From Marasmius tenuissimus (taxonomy: Eukaryota; Basidiomycota; Agaricomycetes; Agaricales; Marasmiaceae), in NCBI GenBank assembly GCA_029532415.1, contig JAQOTA010000049.1, forward strand, positions 248,001 to 312,000: DNA of 64,000 nucleotides, given 5' to 3'. Below the pieces are notes generated by a model, which worked only from the letters and a program-made list of their open reading frames with translations, searched no databases and had not been told where the DNA came from. This document shows, piece by piece, positions 25,423 to 35,886 of this stretch. Within the stretch, counting starts at the first letter, position 1; each line of letters opens with the position of its first letter. The translations under genes and the position numbers were made by a program.

Positions 25423-25539
25423 GTTGTTCGTGACACCGTCCCTCCTGAAGAGCATGCCGCATGGCAAAAGGAGAGTCTTGCATGGGATAAGGAAGATCTC
25501 CAGCTCATGGGGATTATCCAGATCATGACCACCAAGGAA
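25423..25539 (+). other. Unpaired spacer of the palindrome (Gag segment)
   Basis: 117 bases present once between the arms. Read in plus it is Gag sequence (DTVPPEEHAAWQKESLAWDK), continuing into the right arm. Its first 100 bases duplicate 21122-21221, with one clear difference (GTTGTTC against GTTGTTT). Confidence 0.85.
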
Positions 25540-28500
25540 GTCTTTGATCCAATCAAGGACATGAATGCCCAGAAGGCTTGGGAACAGCTGAACCTCACCT
25601 ACAGCGAGCCCACTTTGTCTGCCATCTATGGCGACTTTGTTAAACTTGTCTCTTTCAGACTTACCACCTCTCATCCCCAAGCCGGCATCGCCAAGTTCAA
25701 GTCCTACATTGAACGACTCTCCGAGGTAGGAGTGGTTCTCCCCAAGTTGATCAAATCCCTCTTGCTCATTGCTGCTGATCCTCCCAAATGGGACGCTGCC
25801 TCATCCAAATCCGGGAAAGAAAAGTGTGAACAACGCACAGGGTTGGCTCCTTGATTCTGGTGCCTCCTCTCATTTCACGAATGATATGAATGATTTTGCT
25901 GAATATGAATTGCTTGATGGTCCTATCGTAAATACTGCGAATAAGGGCAACCCTATACAGATCAAGGGTAAAGGCACTATCTTCATTAAGCATGATGTTG
26001 AAGGACATGACGGGAAACTCATTGAGCGTGTTTCACGACTCTATCCTGTCTATTACATACCTCAATTGGACATACGTCTACTATCCATGGGAGAGTTCCT
26101 TCAAGATGGTCTATCAATTCGTGGAAACGCGAAGAAGTTAGCCTTCTATTCATCACAGCAATGACAGTCGCTTGTTTCCTACCTTCATGTGCCTGGTCAA
26201 ACCATTTATTGGGTACACTCGCGGAAAGCATCTGCTGAGGTTTTAATGGCCAAGTCGGTTGTTTACAATGTTGACTACAATATTGAGCACAGACACTTTG
26301 GGCATCCATCGGATAAAGCCCTGAATAAAGCTCGGAAACATCTGCAAGGTTTCCCACTTGACCTTAAGATGCCTACTAAGAAGACACCTTTGTGTTGTGG
26401 TTGTGCTGAAGGCAAGATGCATGAGAAATCGTTCCCCAACTCTACTACTAGAGCTTCTAAACCGTTTGAACGTATACATTTGGATTTGAAGTCGTACCCA
26501 GCTGAATCGTATCACCGGTACAAGTACTACATCTCTTTTCTCGATGACTGCACTCCTACGTTTGGACCTCCAAGCTCAAGACGAAAGACGAAGCAGTACC
26601 CACTTTGAGGGACTTCCTTACTATGGTCAAGATGCAATTCAATGCTGTTGTTAAGACCTGGATGTCTAATGAAGGGGGAGAGTACAAAGGAGATAAGTTG
26701 GATGCAGTACTGAAAGAGTATGGGATCCAAAGGGATCAAAGCATACCGTATACACCACAACAAAACGGTTGTGCTGAACGATTTAACAGGACTATTCATG
26801 AGAAGGCTGAAGCTCTTTGCTTTGAAGCTTGCATGCCTCAGTCCTGGTGGGAATTCTGCCATGTGCACGCCGTCCACCTCTACAACCACACTCCTGTGCA
26901 ACGTTTGAGCTGGCGAACTCCGTTCGAAATGCTTTACGGTGAAGCACCTGATGTTTCACATCTCCAAGTTATGGGTTGTGCAGCCTACGTCTTTATCCCT
27001 GAAGATCGTAGGAAGAATAAGCTTGCTCCTCGCAGTGAGTTAATGACTTTCATCGGCTACCAAGACGGCATGAAAGGCTTCCTGTTCATGAGAAGTAATA
27101 ATTCCATATTTAAGGGAAGCACTGCACTATTCGATGAGACGCTGTACAATAAGTGTCCTGATGCCAAAACTCGTGGCTTCACACCTGTCGGTAGTGAACC
27201 ATTTATCTTGGGTGAAAATCCCAACATCCCTTTGGAAGATGAAGACTCTGATAACGACTGGGACGATACTCCGTTCCCAGATCTCAGACGTCGCTCCGAA
27301 CCTTCTAAGAGATCAGGACCTCAGGTTGACGAACCTGCAGGTGGCCCTGCGCCAGGGGATGTGCCACTCCCTCAATCTGGTCCTCTGACGCCTCCAGGCA
27401 AACCTGCTGTTCCTCCGCCTGCACCAGCAGCGGATGGTCCACACCGGTCTTCGAGGCAGCAGAAGGGTACAACGCAACCTGGTAATATATTTGGGGAAAA
27501 GCGGAACCCAAATAAGCCCTCAGAGATTGTTTACGACTTAGAAAATGAGAAAACTTGGAGGAACGTCACTGGAGATAAAGAACCTTCACATCCAGTTGAT
27601 CGTCCTAGCTCTTCGTGATCTAGGGAAGGCAAAGGTGGTAAAAAGGGGATTCCTGGTCTACTTCCACCTCTGCCTGCTCCAGTACCTAGTGGAAGCACTG
27701 AGTCGCATGAGGAAGAAAGCGTAGTCGAAAGACTTACCCAAGAAGGGGGAGTAGGATTCGTGATTTACCTGCTGAACAATGCCGTTCCAGTTCACGATTC
27801 GCTTCCAACGTCCGATACTCCTGATTTCTCTAACATCAGAGAGTGGACACTCCGCGATATTCTAAAGTTGCCTGTTGAGCAACAGAAGGAAAACACTTGC
27901 CACGAAGAACTTGAGGCACTTCATAAGCGCAAGGTCTTTGAACTCTGTGACTTGCCTAAAGGTCGCAAAGCCATCAGAAATAGATGGGTCTTCGACGTTA
28001 AGTTGAATGGTCGCAAGAAAGTGAGACTTGTTGCCAAAGGTTTCTCTCAGGTCGAAGGTGTAGACTTCAATGAGATCTTCTCACCAGTTGTTCGTTATGA
28101 GACTGTTCGTATGATGCTTGCTCTCGCAGCTCTCAAGAACTGGTACATCACCTCTGTTGATGTTAAGAACGCCTTTCTTTATGGCAATCTTGTTGAGGAA
28201 ATTTATATGGAACAACCTGAAGGCTTCAAAGTCAAGGGCCAAGAACGTAAGGTACTACGCCTGCGTCGTGCATTATATAGACTGAAGCAAGCTGCCCTTG
28301 AGTGGTGGCGAACCCTCAGCTCGTCCATGGAAGTACTAGGCTTCAAACGCCTGACTTCTGATGCTGGACTCTTCATCTGCAAAGATCCAAAGAGTGGTGA
28401 AGTTGTGTATGCGATCATATACATTGACGATGCACTCTTCATGGGTCATAACAAAGCTTTTGTTGACAAGAAGAAAGCTGAGTTCATGGCTCAATGGGAA

Positions 28501-29332
28501 TGCCGCGATATGGGCAATGCTAGCGAGTTTCTCCGCATGAGCATTCGTCGCGAAGGCAATAAGATCATGATTGACCAGAAGGATTATCTGAAGAAAGTCC
28601 TTGAACGTTTTGGGATGCAGAATGCAAAAGGTGCTCCTACGCCTTTACCTGCTGGCTATGTGCCAACTCCCAACGATGGTCCAGTCAATCCTGCCATTCG
28701 CTCCAGATTCCAGTCTGTGATTGGGTCACTTCTGTATATAATGCTGGGCACACGTCCTGACATTGCCTATGCAGTCACGAAGCTTTCCCAGTTCTCTTCT
28801 AATCCAACGAAGGAACACCTCGATAAAGCTCTGTATATCTGCCGCTATCTTGCTGGCACATCAAATTATTCACTCGTCTACGATGGTGACTCTGATGGAG
28901 GTCTTCTTGCGTTCACAGACTCGGATTGGGCTGCCAATCCTATCAAACGTCGTTCGATAACTGGCTACTTCTTCAAGTTGGCAGGTGGCATCTTCTCGTG
29001 GCAATCACATGCCCAGAAGACTGTAGCTCTTTCTTCCACTGAGGCTGAGTATATGGCACTGTCAGATTGCAGTTGTCAAGCTTCCTGGATAAGATTGCTA
29101 CTCTCTGAACTTGGAATCGACTTAGGTCCTATTCCAATCTGCGGAGACAATCAAGGCTCTATCTTCATTGCATCTAATCCAGTTCAAGAACACCAAACCA
29201 AGCACATCGATATTCGATATCATTACATTCAATTGTGTGTTGAAGATGGCAAAGTCAAATTGTTCTTCATTGAAGGAGTCTATAATCCCGCAGACATGTT
29301 TACAAAGAATCTCGGACATGAGAAGTTCTTAC
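25540..29332 (+). pseudogene. Copia element 2, right arm: Gag-C to RNase H
   Basis: Mirror image of the left arm on the plus strand: Gag-C, protease WLLDSGASSHFTND at about 25846, integrase domains 26189-27618, and RT with RNase H 27760-29332. It carries the same stops (26162-26164 and 27616-27618) and the same frameshift near 26545-26605 as the left arm. The RNase H end is cut at 29332 by a different LTR, so the last residues of the frame (LLLNMMDIM) are LTR sequence. Confidence 0.88.
25540..29332. repeat. Right arm of the 3.79-kb palindrome
   Basis: Reverse complement of 21630-25422 with no difference found where compared. The junction with the third LTR lies at 29332/29333. Confidence 0.92.
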
Positions 29333-29787
29333 TGTTGAACATGATGGATATCATGTGATACATATTGACGTGTTGTTTACGCGTCACACTATTTATAGAG
29401 CTACGCCTCTAGGAACACTTGTGCTCTCATGCAAGAATGTATCTACGTAGTTATTGCTTCACAAATGACACTGTAGATATCTACTACGTATTAGTTACAT
29501 CAAGTATGATGCTCATAGTCCAAAGTGCGAGGCACAATGGACGAAAGACTCATTAGTATTGGCTAAATACCTACTTCTCGTAGTAGTTTCATAGTATTGT
29601 AATTACTCTTACATGTACAGAAACTTGTGTATAAAAGCTGGTATTCCAAGGCCTTAAGCCTTAGGACAATCTACTTGATTATCACCTCTTCACAAGCATC
29701 TCAAGTCTACAAGAACACTCTGTGTATTACCCATGTGAGGTTTCCTTTGTTATACCCACTGTGCACTTTAACTATGCTGGCTCAACA
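29333..29787 (+). repeat. Copia element 3, 5' LTR
   Basis: A 455-base LTR, TGTTGAACATGATGGAT to GCTGGCTCAACA, with a TATAAAAGC box near 29632. It is nearly identical to the solo LTR at 41403-41858, and a diverged partial copy starts at 33300. It is followed at once by GGTTATGGGCCCC (29788-29800), the same half tRNA-iMet primer-binding site as element 2. Confidence 0.88.
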
Positions 29788-30785
29788 GGTTATGGGCCCC
29801 GCAAGTGGTGGTCAGGTCGATGTTATGATTGGAGTAGCTAATACTTTCCGTGTGTCGCCACCATCCTAGTGGACAACCTGTAACCTACATGGGTTAAGGA
29901 AGTCTCTAGCGATGTCAAAAGCTCGTCATTGACGATTGTCTGGTGTCGGGATCAGGGTTCTTCGTCCCTTATATCCATCCACTCACGTCCCTGTACAAGT
30001 TGCATGTCGCACGAACGCATGTACATACTGTCTTGGCTTCATCTCCTTCACCATGAACCTATCCGTTTTTACGGCTCTGTTCCTCTGCTGACAACCCGGA
30101 TTAGGCTTTGGCCGTCTATTGCCACTGTCTGATACTGATGAAAGTCTAATGGTTGGCGGTGGTCCTCGGCAGAGGCACCGTTTAGGGGGTCTATGGGACT
30201 GTGCTTCTAAACCAGTTTGCCATGATTCCTGAAGGCTGAAACATGCCGGGGAAATTTGATTTCCCTTACAACTAGGACTTTGTATGATACTACTTTTACG
30301 GTATCACACGGCCATTTTTAGTATGTACAGGGACTCCCCTCACGTCTGCCTTTCTCATCCACGCTATTGTTAGATCTCGTACCAGTCTCTAGTAGTTCAC
30401 TCGTTCGTCATATGCTCAAGGCATCTTCGGACGTAGTAACCATACGGAGTAATGGGGGATCTAGTAATAACTTTCTCAAGGCATAACGTTTATATTTGCT
30501 AGTCTGGGATTGAGACCAGATAGCACGATGGACACCAGACACACACACTGGAAGGTTACTGTAAGACCCTTCTCAAGCGGGCAGGGCTACGTAACCAGAT
30601 TAACTACCTGCACCTACCTGCGCGGTGGATTTTCCCATAGCTTGCTTGACGCATACAGCCTGTTAAAAGTCCTAGACATTTTGACGCATGTCTTGGTGTG
30701 CATCGAACCCTATTTCTTTTATGGGTTGTCTTCCAATGGAAGACTTTATCGATTGACACTACTCTTAGCGTCACCCTTCTAATAT
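29788..30785 (+). other. Leader of element 3
   Basis: Primer-binding site followed by about 1 kb without a recognisable gene; scattered small ORFs only. The long leader is unusual for copia, and the region may include older nested insertions. Confidence 0.4.
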
Positions 30786-32297
30786 TTGAAGAGTATGCTC
30801 ACGGGACTTTTGGCAGACCTCAATATGTCTAACCAATCAGGCTCTTCTATACATTTACCACAATCACCAGGGATCTTTTCAGAACCCTCAGCAATGCCGG
30901 TCAAAAACGCATTGGAACACACCTTTAGTGTGGATGTGGGGAATGCAGTAGAAGTATATACTATGGATCCAATTCATTCGCTTGTATCTGAAAGTAGTTT
31001 TCCAACTGGGTCGGGAGGCATTAATTGAATTCCAGTTTTGTTAGATGATGGTTCAAACTTTGAAGAGTGGTACCGATTAATCGAAGGCTTTCTATTCTCA
31101 CATGGAATTCCAACCATGGTAGAAGAAACAGCACCAGAACAGTCAAATCCAGCTACGGATGCTGAACATACTGCGCTGAAAGAATGGACAGCCAAACAAG
31201 ACAAAATAATCGGAATTATTATGATGCAAACAAAGTGTATTCATAAACCACATATTGATAGAACTTCAGTTCCGAACACTCTGGCAAAATTTAGAGAAAT
31301 CTTTGGGACTCAGTCTTCTTCTCAGTTGCTAAACTTATATACGCAACTCCATAACGTCCAATTCTTTGACAACATAAACCCAGTTCCTGGGATAAACTTT
31401 ATGTTGATGAATAAACAAGAAGTTGCTACACTGGGTGTAACAATTTCGGACGAGCTGTTTTGCCTTATGGTCACAGCTAAATTACCGGAGAAGCGTTGGC
31501 AACTCTTCAAGCAGCATTTCACTCGCATGAAGAAAGAAGAATTGAAACCAACAGATATTATCGCTGGAATCAGTAATGAATGGAATAGGAGAAGTGGAAA
31601 CTCTGTACCTCCTGCTTATGCTGCACATAATGCCAAAATATCTGGCATTAATAGATATCAATCCGCTCCCAATTGGTCTGGTCAATCAAATCGTCCTGGT
31701 AACAAACCTGGTGGTTCTTCGAACCAAAAGAAAAATAATAATAAAAACCAGAACCAGAACAACCAGAATCAAAGTGGGAAATCGTCTTCTAAAAAGAAGA
31801 AAGGCGGAAAGAAGCAGAAAGCCAAAGGAAAACAGAAAAGTACTCAAGAAGGGGGGCAAAAATCGCATGCAGCGGTAGTTGAACCTCTTGAGGAACTTTC
31901 ATCTTCTGAAATTCGTTCAAATGCAGTTAAAAAGTTGACAAGTTCAGCTTTTGAACGTGAAATGGCTGGTCCTAAACATGTTTATATGTCCTATCATTAT
32001 CCAACTGGTAGTACTACTGCACCAAATCCATTCCAAAATACGTATGATTTACAACTTGCACGCCTAGAAGAGAGAATTGCTGCCAATAGAGAAGGACGCC
32101 CAGAGCGTTTTATTTCTGTTACTGAATGGAATGCTAGTCGAACTGCTCAAATAGATGAACAAGTTCAACGAATTGATGAGGCAATTGCTTCATCAGCTTC
32201 CACAGCAGACACAGAACAAGAATATGACAGTGATGGTGATCCCATGCCAACTCTCGTTGGGGTCTCTTCCTCAGAAAATGAATCTGAGAACTCTTAA
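30786..32297 (+). pseudogene. Copia-type Gag-like gene of element 3, one in-frame stop
   Basis: The open frame from 30786 (MKSMLTGLLADLNMSNQSGS) is interrupted by one TGA at 31026-31028 and continues in the same frame to 32297. The body has features of a copia capsid: DDGSNFEEWYRLIEGFLFSH, LLNLYTQLHNVQFFDNINPV, and LPEKRWQLFKQHFTRMKKEE. The C-terminal part is Asn/Gln/Lys-rich (about codons 310-360 of the joined frame) instead of bearing a CCHC zinc knuckle, and ends in an acidic tail. No protease, integrase or RT follows, so any mobility would need enzymes from another element. Confidence 0.6.
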
Positions 32298-32336
32298 GGT
32301 GTTAGATCACATAGTGAAGAACATATCAATTTCACT

Positions 32337-32849
32337 ATGCCTCATAGACAGGCGAGTCCTGAGACAATTCCGTCTGCGGATAGAATTGAGGAAGGACAGA
32401 ATGTCGAAGAGGAATCTACAAATGTAAACATACAGACTGAAGAATGGCCTCCTCATAATGCATTTGTAGAATATGATCCTTGGGCCACACATCTTTTACC
32501 AAGAGATGATCCTGACCAAATATCCAAGTTTATGCCTGAGAATTATAACTCAGACAATAAACCAACTCTTAATCCCACAAATAGAAAAATACAGTGGCGG
32601 TTCCTAGAGAACTACCTATGGGATACTAAGGGTGTTACGGATGAAATTAGGATTCCTCAACCTCACCCAGAAATATTTAATGGGGTGAGACTTGCACCAC
32701 CTAAAGCTCCACGCTTCTATGATATAGAAGATACATGGAGAAATGATGATCGCAAAAGAGATGTGATGGCCAATACTCGAAAATACATGATAAAGAAGCA
32801 ATCAGATCATAAGCTTTGGATCTGGATTCTTATCAGAACTACAAATTGA
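32337..32849 (+). CDS. Unknown ORF downstream of the Gag-like gene
   Basis: 170 codons, hydrophilic, with DPWATHLLPRDDPDQISKFM, WRFLENYLWDTKGVTDEI and FYDIEDTWRNDDRKRDVM. I do not recognise a domain. Its A/T-rich codon use matches the Gag-like ORF before it, so it is probably part of the same element. It could continue, spliced or frameshifted, into the next ORF. Confidence 0.4.
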   Translation: MPHRQASPETIPSADRIEEGQNVEEESTNVNIQTEEWPPHNAFVEYDPWATHLLPRDDPDQISKFMPENYNSDNKPTLNPTNRKIQWRFLENYLWDTKGVTDEIRIPQPHPEIFNGVRLAPPKAPRFYDIEDTWRNDDRKRDVMANTRKYMIKKQSDHKLWIWILIRTTN

Positions 32850-32855
32850 ATTGTA

Positions 32856-33305
32856 ATGTACCCTATTCGAAGAGATGCAGTTCATAATCTCACTCCGAGA
32901 CATGCAGTCTTTGAATTAGACTTACATGAACCAATTCTACATGTAGAATCAGTAGAGGATCAAGGTTTCTTCAGTGATCACAATTATCGAAGCTGGAACG
33001 TTCAACATCTTTCTAGAGTCATTACTGATATCAATAATCAAAATTGGATCAGTACTGTCGATGATTACATTGACATGTATGGCGGTGTTAAAAACCAAAG
33101 AAAGACAATCTTTCAAGTATTTTGCAAGTCGAGATACTTAAGGGAAGAAAATCTTCTGATAAACGTTCTTAATCCGATTTTTTGGGATTCACTGGTCAAA
33201 CTAGAATTGGAAGGGAAATGGTTAGATGGAACGATTAATACTCTTCCTTACTCTCATTTCAGAGCAGAAGCTTTTATCCGTAGACACCAAACATGGCGTT
33301 GTTGA
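32856..33305 (+). CDS. Unknown ORF at the 3' end of element 3
   Basis: 149 codons with SDHNYRSWNVQHLSRVITDI and YIDMYGGVKNQRKTIFQVFC; no recognised family. The stop lies just inside the LTR-like sequence that starts at 33300. There is no polypurine tract before that LTR, so the true 3' end of the host sequence is unclear. Confidence 0.4.
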   Translation: MYPIRRDAVHNLTPRHAVFELDLHEPILHVESVEDQGFFSDHNYRSWNVQHLSRVITDINNQNWISTVDDYIDMYGGVKNQRKTIFQVFCKSRYLREENLLINVLNPIFWDSLVKLELEGKWLDGTINTLPYSHFRAEAFIRRHQTWRC

Positions 33306-33450
33306 ACATGATGGAAATCATGTGATACACTGTTGACGTGTTGTTTACGCGTCACACTATTTATAGAGCTACACCTCTAGAACACTTGCGTCCTCATGCA
33401 AGTACTACGTCTCTGTCTACGTATCTTACTACGTACATCTAGTTTCATCA
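33300..33450 (+). repeat. Truncated, diverged LTR of the element 3 family
   Basis: About 150 bases starting TGTTGAACATGATGGAAATC, clearly related to 29333 but with many differences. It ends at the TA where the Tc1 element is inserted, and the remainder of this LTR is not present on the other side. Confidence 0.75.
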
Positions 33451-33452
33451 TA

Positions 33453-35092
33453 CAGTCGCTCAAAAAACTGGCCAAATGTTGGAGTACCCCATAAAGAATG
33501 GCCCATATCTCCACCATGAAGCATGATTACCTAATACTCTAGATACACAAAATGGACCCTGAAAGCACCACTTTCAGGTGCAGTTTACCCCATTGGATTA
33601 TCAGCTCCCAGTGTGGAGATATTCCACATTCAAGTCAAAATTGCATTTGGCCAGTTTTTTGACCGGGGGGTCAAAATCAGTGATGTTGAGGAGTAATTCT
33701 ATTGTGTTGTAAGATATGACATCAGTATGACTTCAGACTTTTGACAGCATCATCTATGATGTCTTGAGTGACATCATGTACTCCACTGGACATTATAAAA
33801 GGCTTGAGCATCTTTGAGATGGGGCACCAACATGCGCCCCCTCTCTAAAGCTAAACAAAAGCTTATCCTGGAACTTGCTGCAGATCCCAGCCTTTTTGCC
33901 AGGGATATTGTAGCCAAAGTGCATTGTAGCAAGACCACAGTCACCAACTACATCAACAAACTGCTCCCTGACAAGGAGAACCCTTGTGGTGGCCGTCCCA
34001 AGAAACTCACCCCCCGTGATGAACACCATATTCTGACACAAATCCGCACTGGTGCTTCCAAGGATGCCTCTCACATGACCCGAACACTCAACACTGTCCT
34101 GGACTCCCCTATCACTCCACAAACCACCAGAAATCTCCTTCACAAGCATCATATGTATGCCACAAAACAGAAAAAGAAACCACTACTCAAGCCATACCAC
34201 AAGCGGGGCAGGTTGGCATGGGCACGGAAGCACATGAACTGGACAGTGGAAGACTGGAAAAGGGTTATGTTTACAGATGAGTCCAAGGTGAACCGATATG
34301 AGTCAGATGGGAGGTCATATGTGTGGAAAACAAAGGGAGATCCACTACTGGAGCGGGAGGTGAAGGAAACTGTGAAGTTTGGGGGAGGGAATATAATGGT
34401 TTGGGGATGTATGAGCTGGAATGGTGTGGGGCAGTTGGTGGAGGTTGAAGGGAGGATGGATGCACAGCAGTATGTGGACATTTTGGAGGAGCATTTGCCA
34501 ATTAGCAGGGAAAATCTCGACCTTTCTTCTGATGAATTCATCTTTCAACAAGATAATGACCCCAAACACACATCAAAATTGGCCTCCAAGTGGTTCAAAG
34601 ACAATGGAGTTGAGGTTATGAAGTGGCCTTCCCAGTCTCCTGACCTCAACCCCATTGAGAACCTTTGGAAACACCTTAAAAGTCGACTTACAGGCTATGA
34701 TGCACCCCCTTCTGGAGTTTATGAATTGTGGGACAGGGCAGCAGAGGAGTGGGTGAAGATTGAGGTGGAAGTGTGTCAGAAGCTGATAGAAAGTATGCCT
34801 AGACAATGTGCTGCAGTTATCAAGGCCAAGGGAGGCCATACAAAGTACTAGAATGTAAAATCCACTGATTTTAACCCCCAGGTCAAAAAACTGGCCAAAT
34901 GCAATTTTGACTTGAATGTGGAATATCTCCACACTGGGAGCTGATAATCCAATGGGGTAAACTGCACCTGAAAGTGGTGCTTTCAGGGTCCATTTTGTAT
35001 ATCTAGAGTATTAGGTAATCATGCTCCATGGTGGAGATATGGGCCATTCTTTATGGGGTACTCCAACATTTGGCCAGTTTTTTGAGCAACTG
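33453..35092 (+). mobile_element. Tc1-type DNA transposon, apparently complete
   Basis: 1640 bases flanked by TA (33451-33452 and 35093-35094). Ends read CAGTCGCTCAAAAAACTGGC and, reversed, CAGTTGCTCAAAAAACTGGC. The inverted repeats extend about 230 bases (33453-33683 and 34863-35092) with only a few differences. Within each repeat the block TCAAAAAACTGGCCAAATG occurs twice in opposite orientation, which looks like paired transposase binding sites. One intact transposase ORF fills the middle. Confidence 0.93.
33814..34851 (+). CDS. Tc1-family transposase (DD34E)
   Basis: 345 residues, no intron, no internal stop. The N-terminal helix-turn-helix region (about residues 8-50, LSKAKQKLILELAADP to TTVTNYINKL) is followed by a GGRPKKLT hinge at about 59-66 and a second helix-turn-helix. 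The catalytic domain has D155 (MFTDESKVNRY), D247 (FQQDNDPKHTS) and E282 (SPDLNPIENLWKHLKSRL), with 34 residues between the last two, which is the Tc1 DD34E signature. It acts in the nucleus on the element's own inverted repeats, cutting and pasting at TA. Intact frame and near-equal inverted repeats suggest recent arrival and possibly retained activity. Confidence 0.93.
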   Translation: MRWGTNMRPLSKAKQKLILELAADPSLFARDIVAKVHCSKTTVTNYINKLLPDKENPCGGRPKKLTPRDEHHILTQIRTGASKDASHMTRTLNTVLDSPITPQTTRNLLHKHHMYATKQKKKPLLKPYHKRGRLAWARKHMNWTVEDWKRVMFTDESKVNRYESDGRSYVWKTKGDPLLEREVKETVKFGGGNIMVWGCMSWNGVGQLVEVEGRMDAQQYVDILEEHLPISRENLDLSSDEFIFQQDNDPKHTSKLASKWFKDNGVEVMKWPSQSPDLNPIENLWKHLKSRLTGYDAPPSGVYELWDRAAEEWVKIEVEVCQKLIESMPRQCAAVIKAKGGHTKY

Positions 35093-35094
35093 TA

Positions 35095-35168
35095 GATCAT
35101 AGTGAAACGATTGAAGCATAGATGCGGCCCGATACAACAGTCCATATATCCGGTAGTCCAGATTCACC
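35095..35168 (-). repeat. Fragment of copia element 1 LTR
   Basis: Matches 17036-17109 with several C/T and A/G differences. It abuts the right TA of the Tc1 element, and no pol sequence follows. Confidence 0.7.
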
Positions 35169-35296
35169 AGGGACGCTGGCCAGAGGAAGAACAAGAGAAC
35201 AGATAGTAAGGCTCGAGTCAGGCCTTTCACGAGCCTCAACTTCAGGACCCAATTATGGTTGCTGAGGAGCCTGCTTGCCAAGCAGGCTCAGGCTGA

Positions 35297-35886
35297 CCAG
35301 GACCCCTGGCAATACTGCCAAACCTATGACCCTCCGTCTGGATAAGGACAGGGGGAATTTATTGAGATCTATGCCCCCTTCCAGATAAAATTGGGGCAAA
35401 TTTCTGGGGGTCTTTGGAGCTATTTTCCAGATAAAAACGGAAGGTTCGGCAGAGGTCTGACCCCATCTGGATAAAGGGCAGGCTGCAGGAAGCAAACCTG
35501 CATGCTCATCTCACTGGGCCAGCGCCAACTATAATCTTATCTAGTTATCGATAGATCAATGATAATCTACATTGCGAAATTTTTAATATTCTGTGCCTTC
35601 AGGCTGCAGAAGATGTATCTGATGAGTCAGAAGAGGAATTCGATCTAGATATGATATTTTACTACAGAAAACCAATTAACACGTCTTGGTGAGAAAAATT
35701 GGGAAAGCTAGGAGGACTCTCAGGGATGCAGGCATACATTATACATATGTCTGGGTGTAGGTCCGGATAAAAACAGGCTACGGGCGAGGTATGGTGCAAA
35801 GTGCAGATAAGATTTCCTTTTTGGGATCCAGATAAAAACAGCCCCTCCCGGGACTATAGGTTTGGTGGTATTGCCAGGGGTCCTGG
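35297..35886. mobile_element. 590-base inverted-repeat element (MITE-like)
   Basis: Left end CCAGGACCCCTGGCAATACT and reversed right end CCAGGACCCCTGGCAATACC, both continuing to CCAAACCTAT. The inside carries several CCAGATAAAA or CTGGATAA motifs near both ends. No coding capacity and no clear target duplication was found. Confidence 0.55.

Noticed and set aside
21630..29332. The mirrored minus and plus ORFs read as two separate full copia elements in head-to-head orientation
   Set aside because: Both arms share identical defects and exact coordinate symmetry, and neither has its own 5' LTR and Gag start beside it. An inverted duplication of one copy fits better.
34271..34569. Minus-strand ORFs within the Tc1 transposon
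   Set aside because: Antisense shadows of the intact transposase frame.
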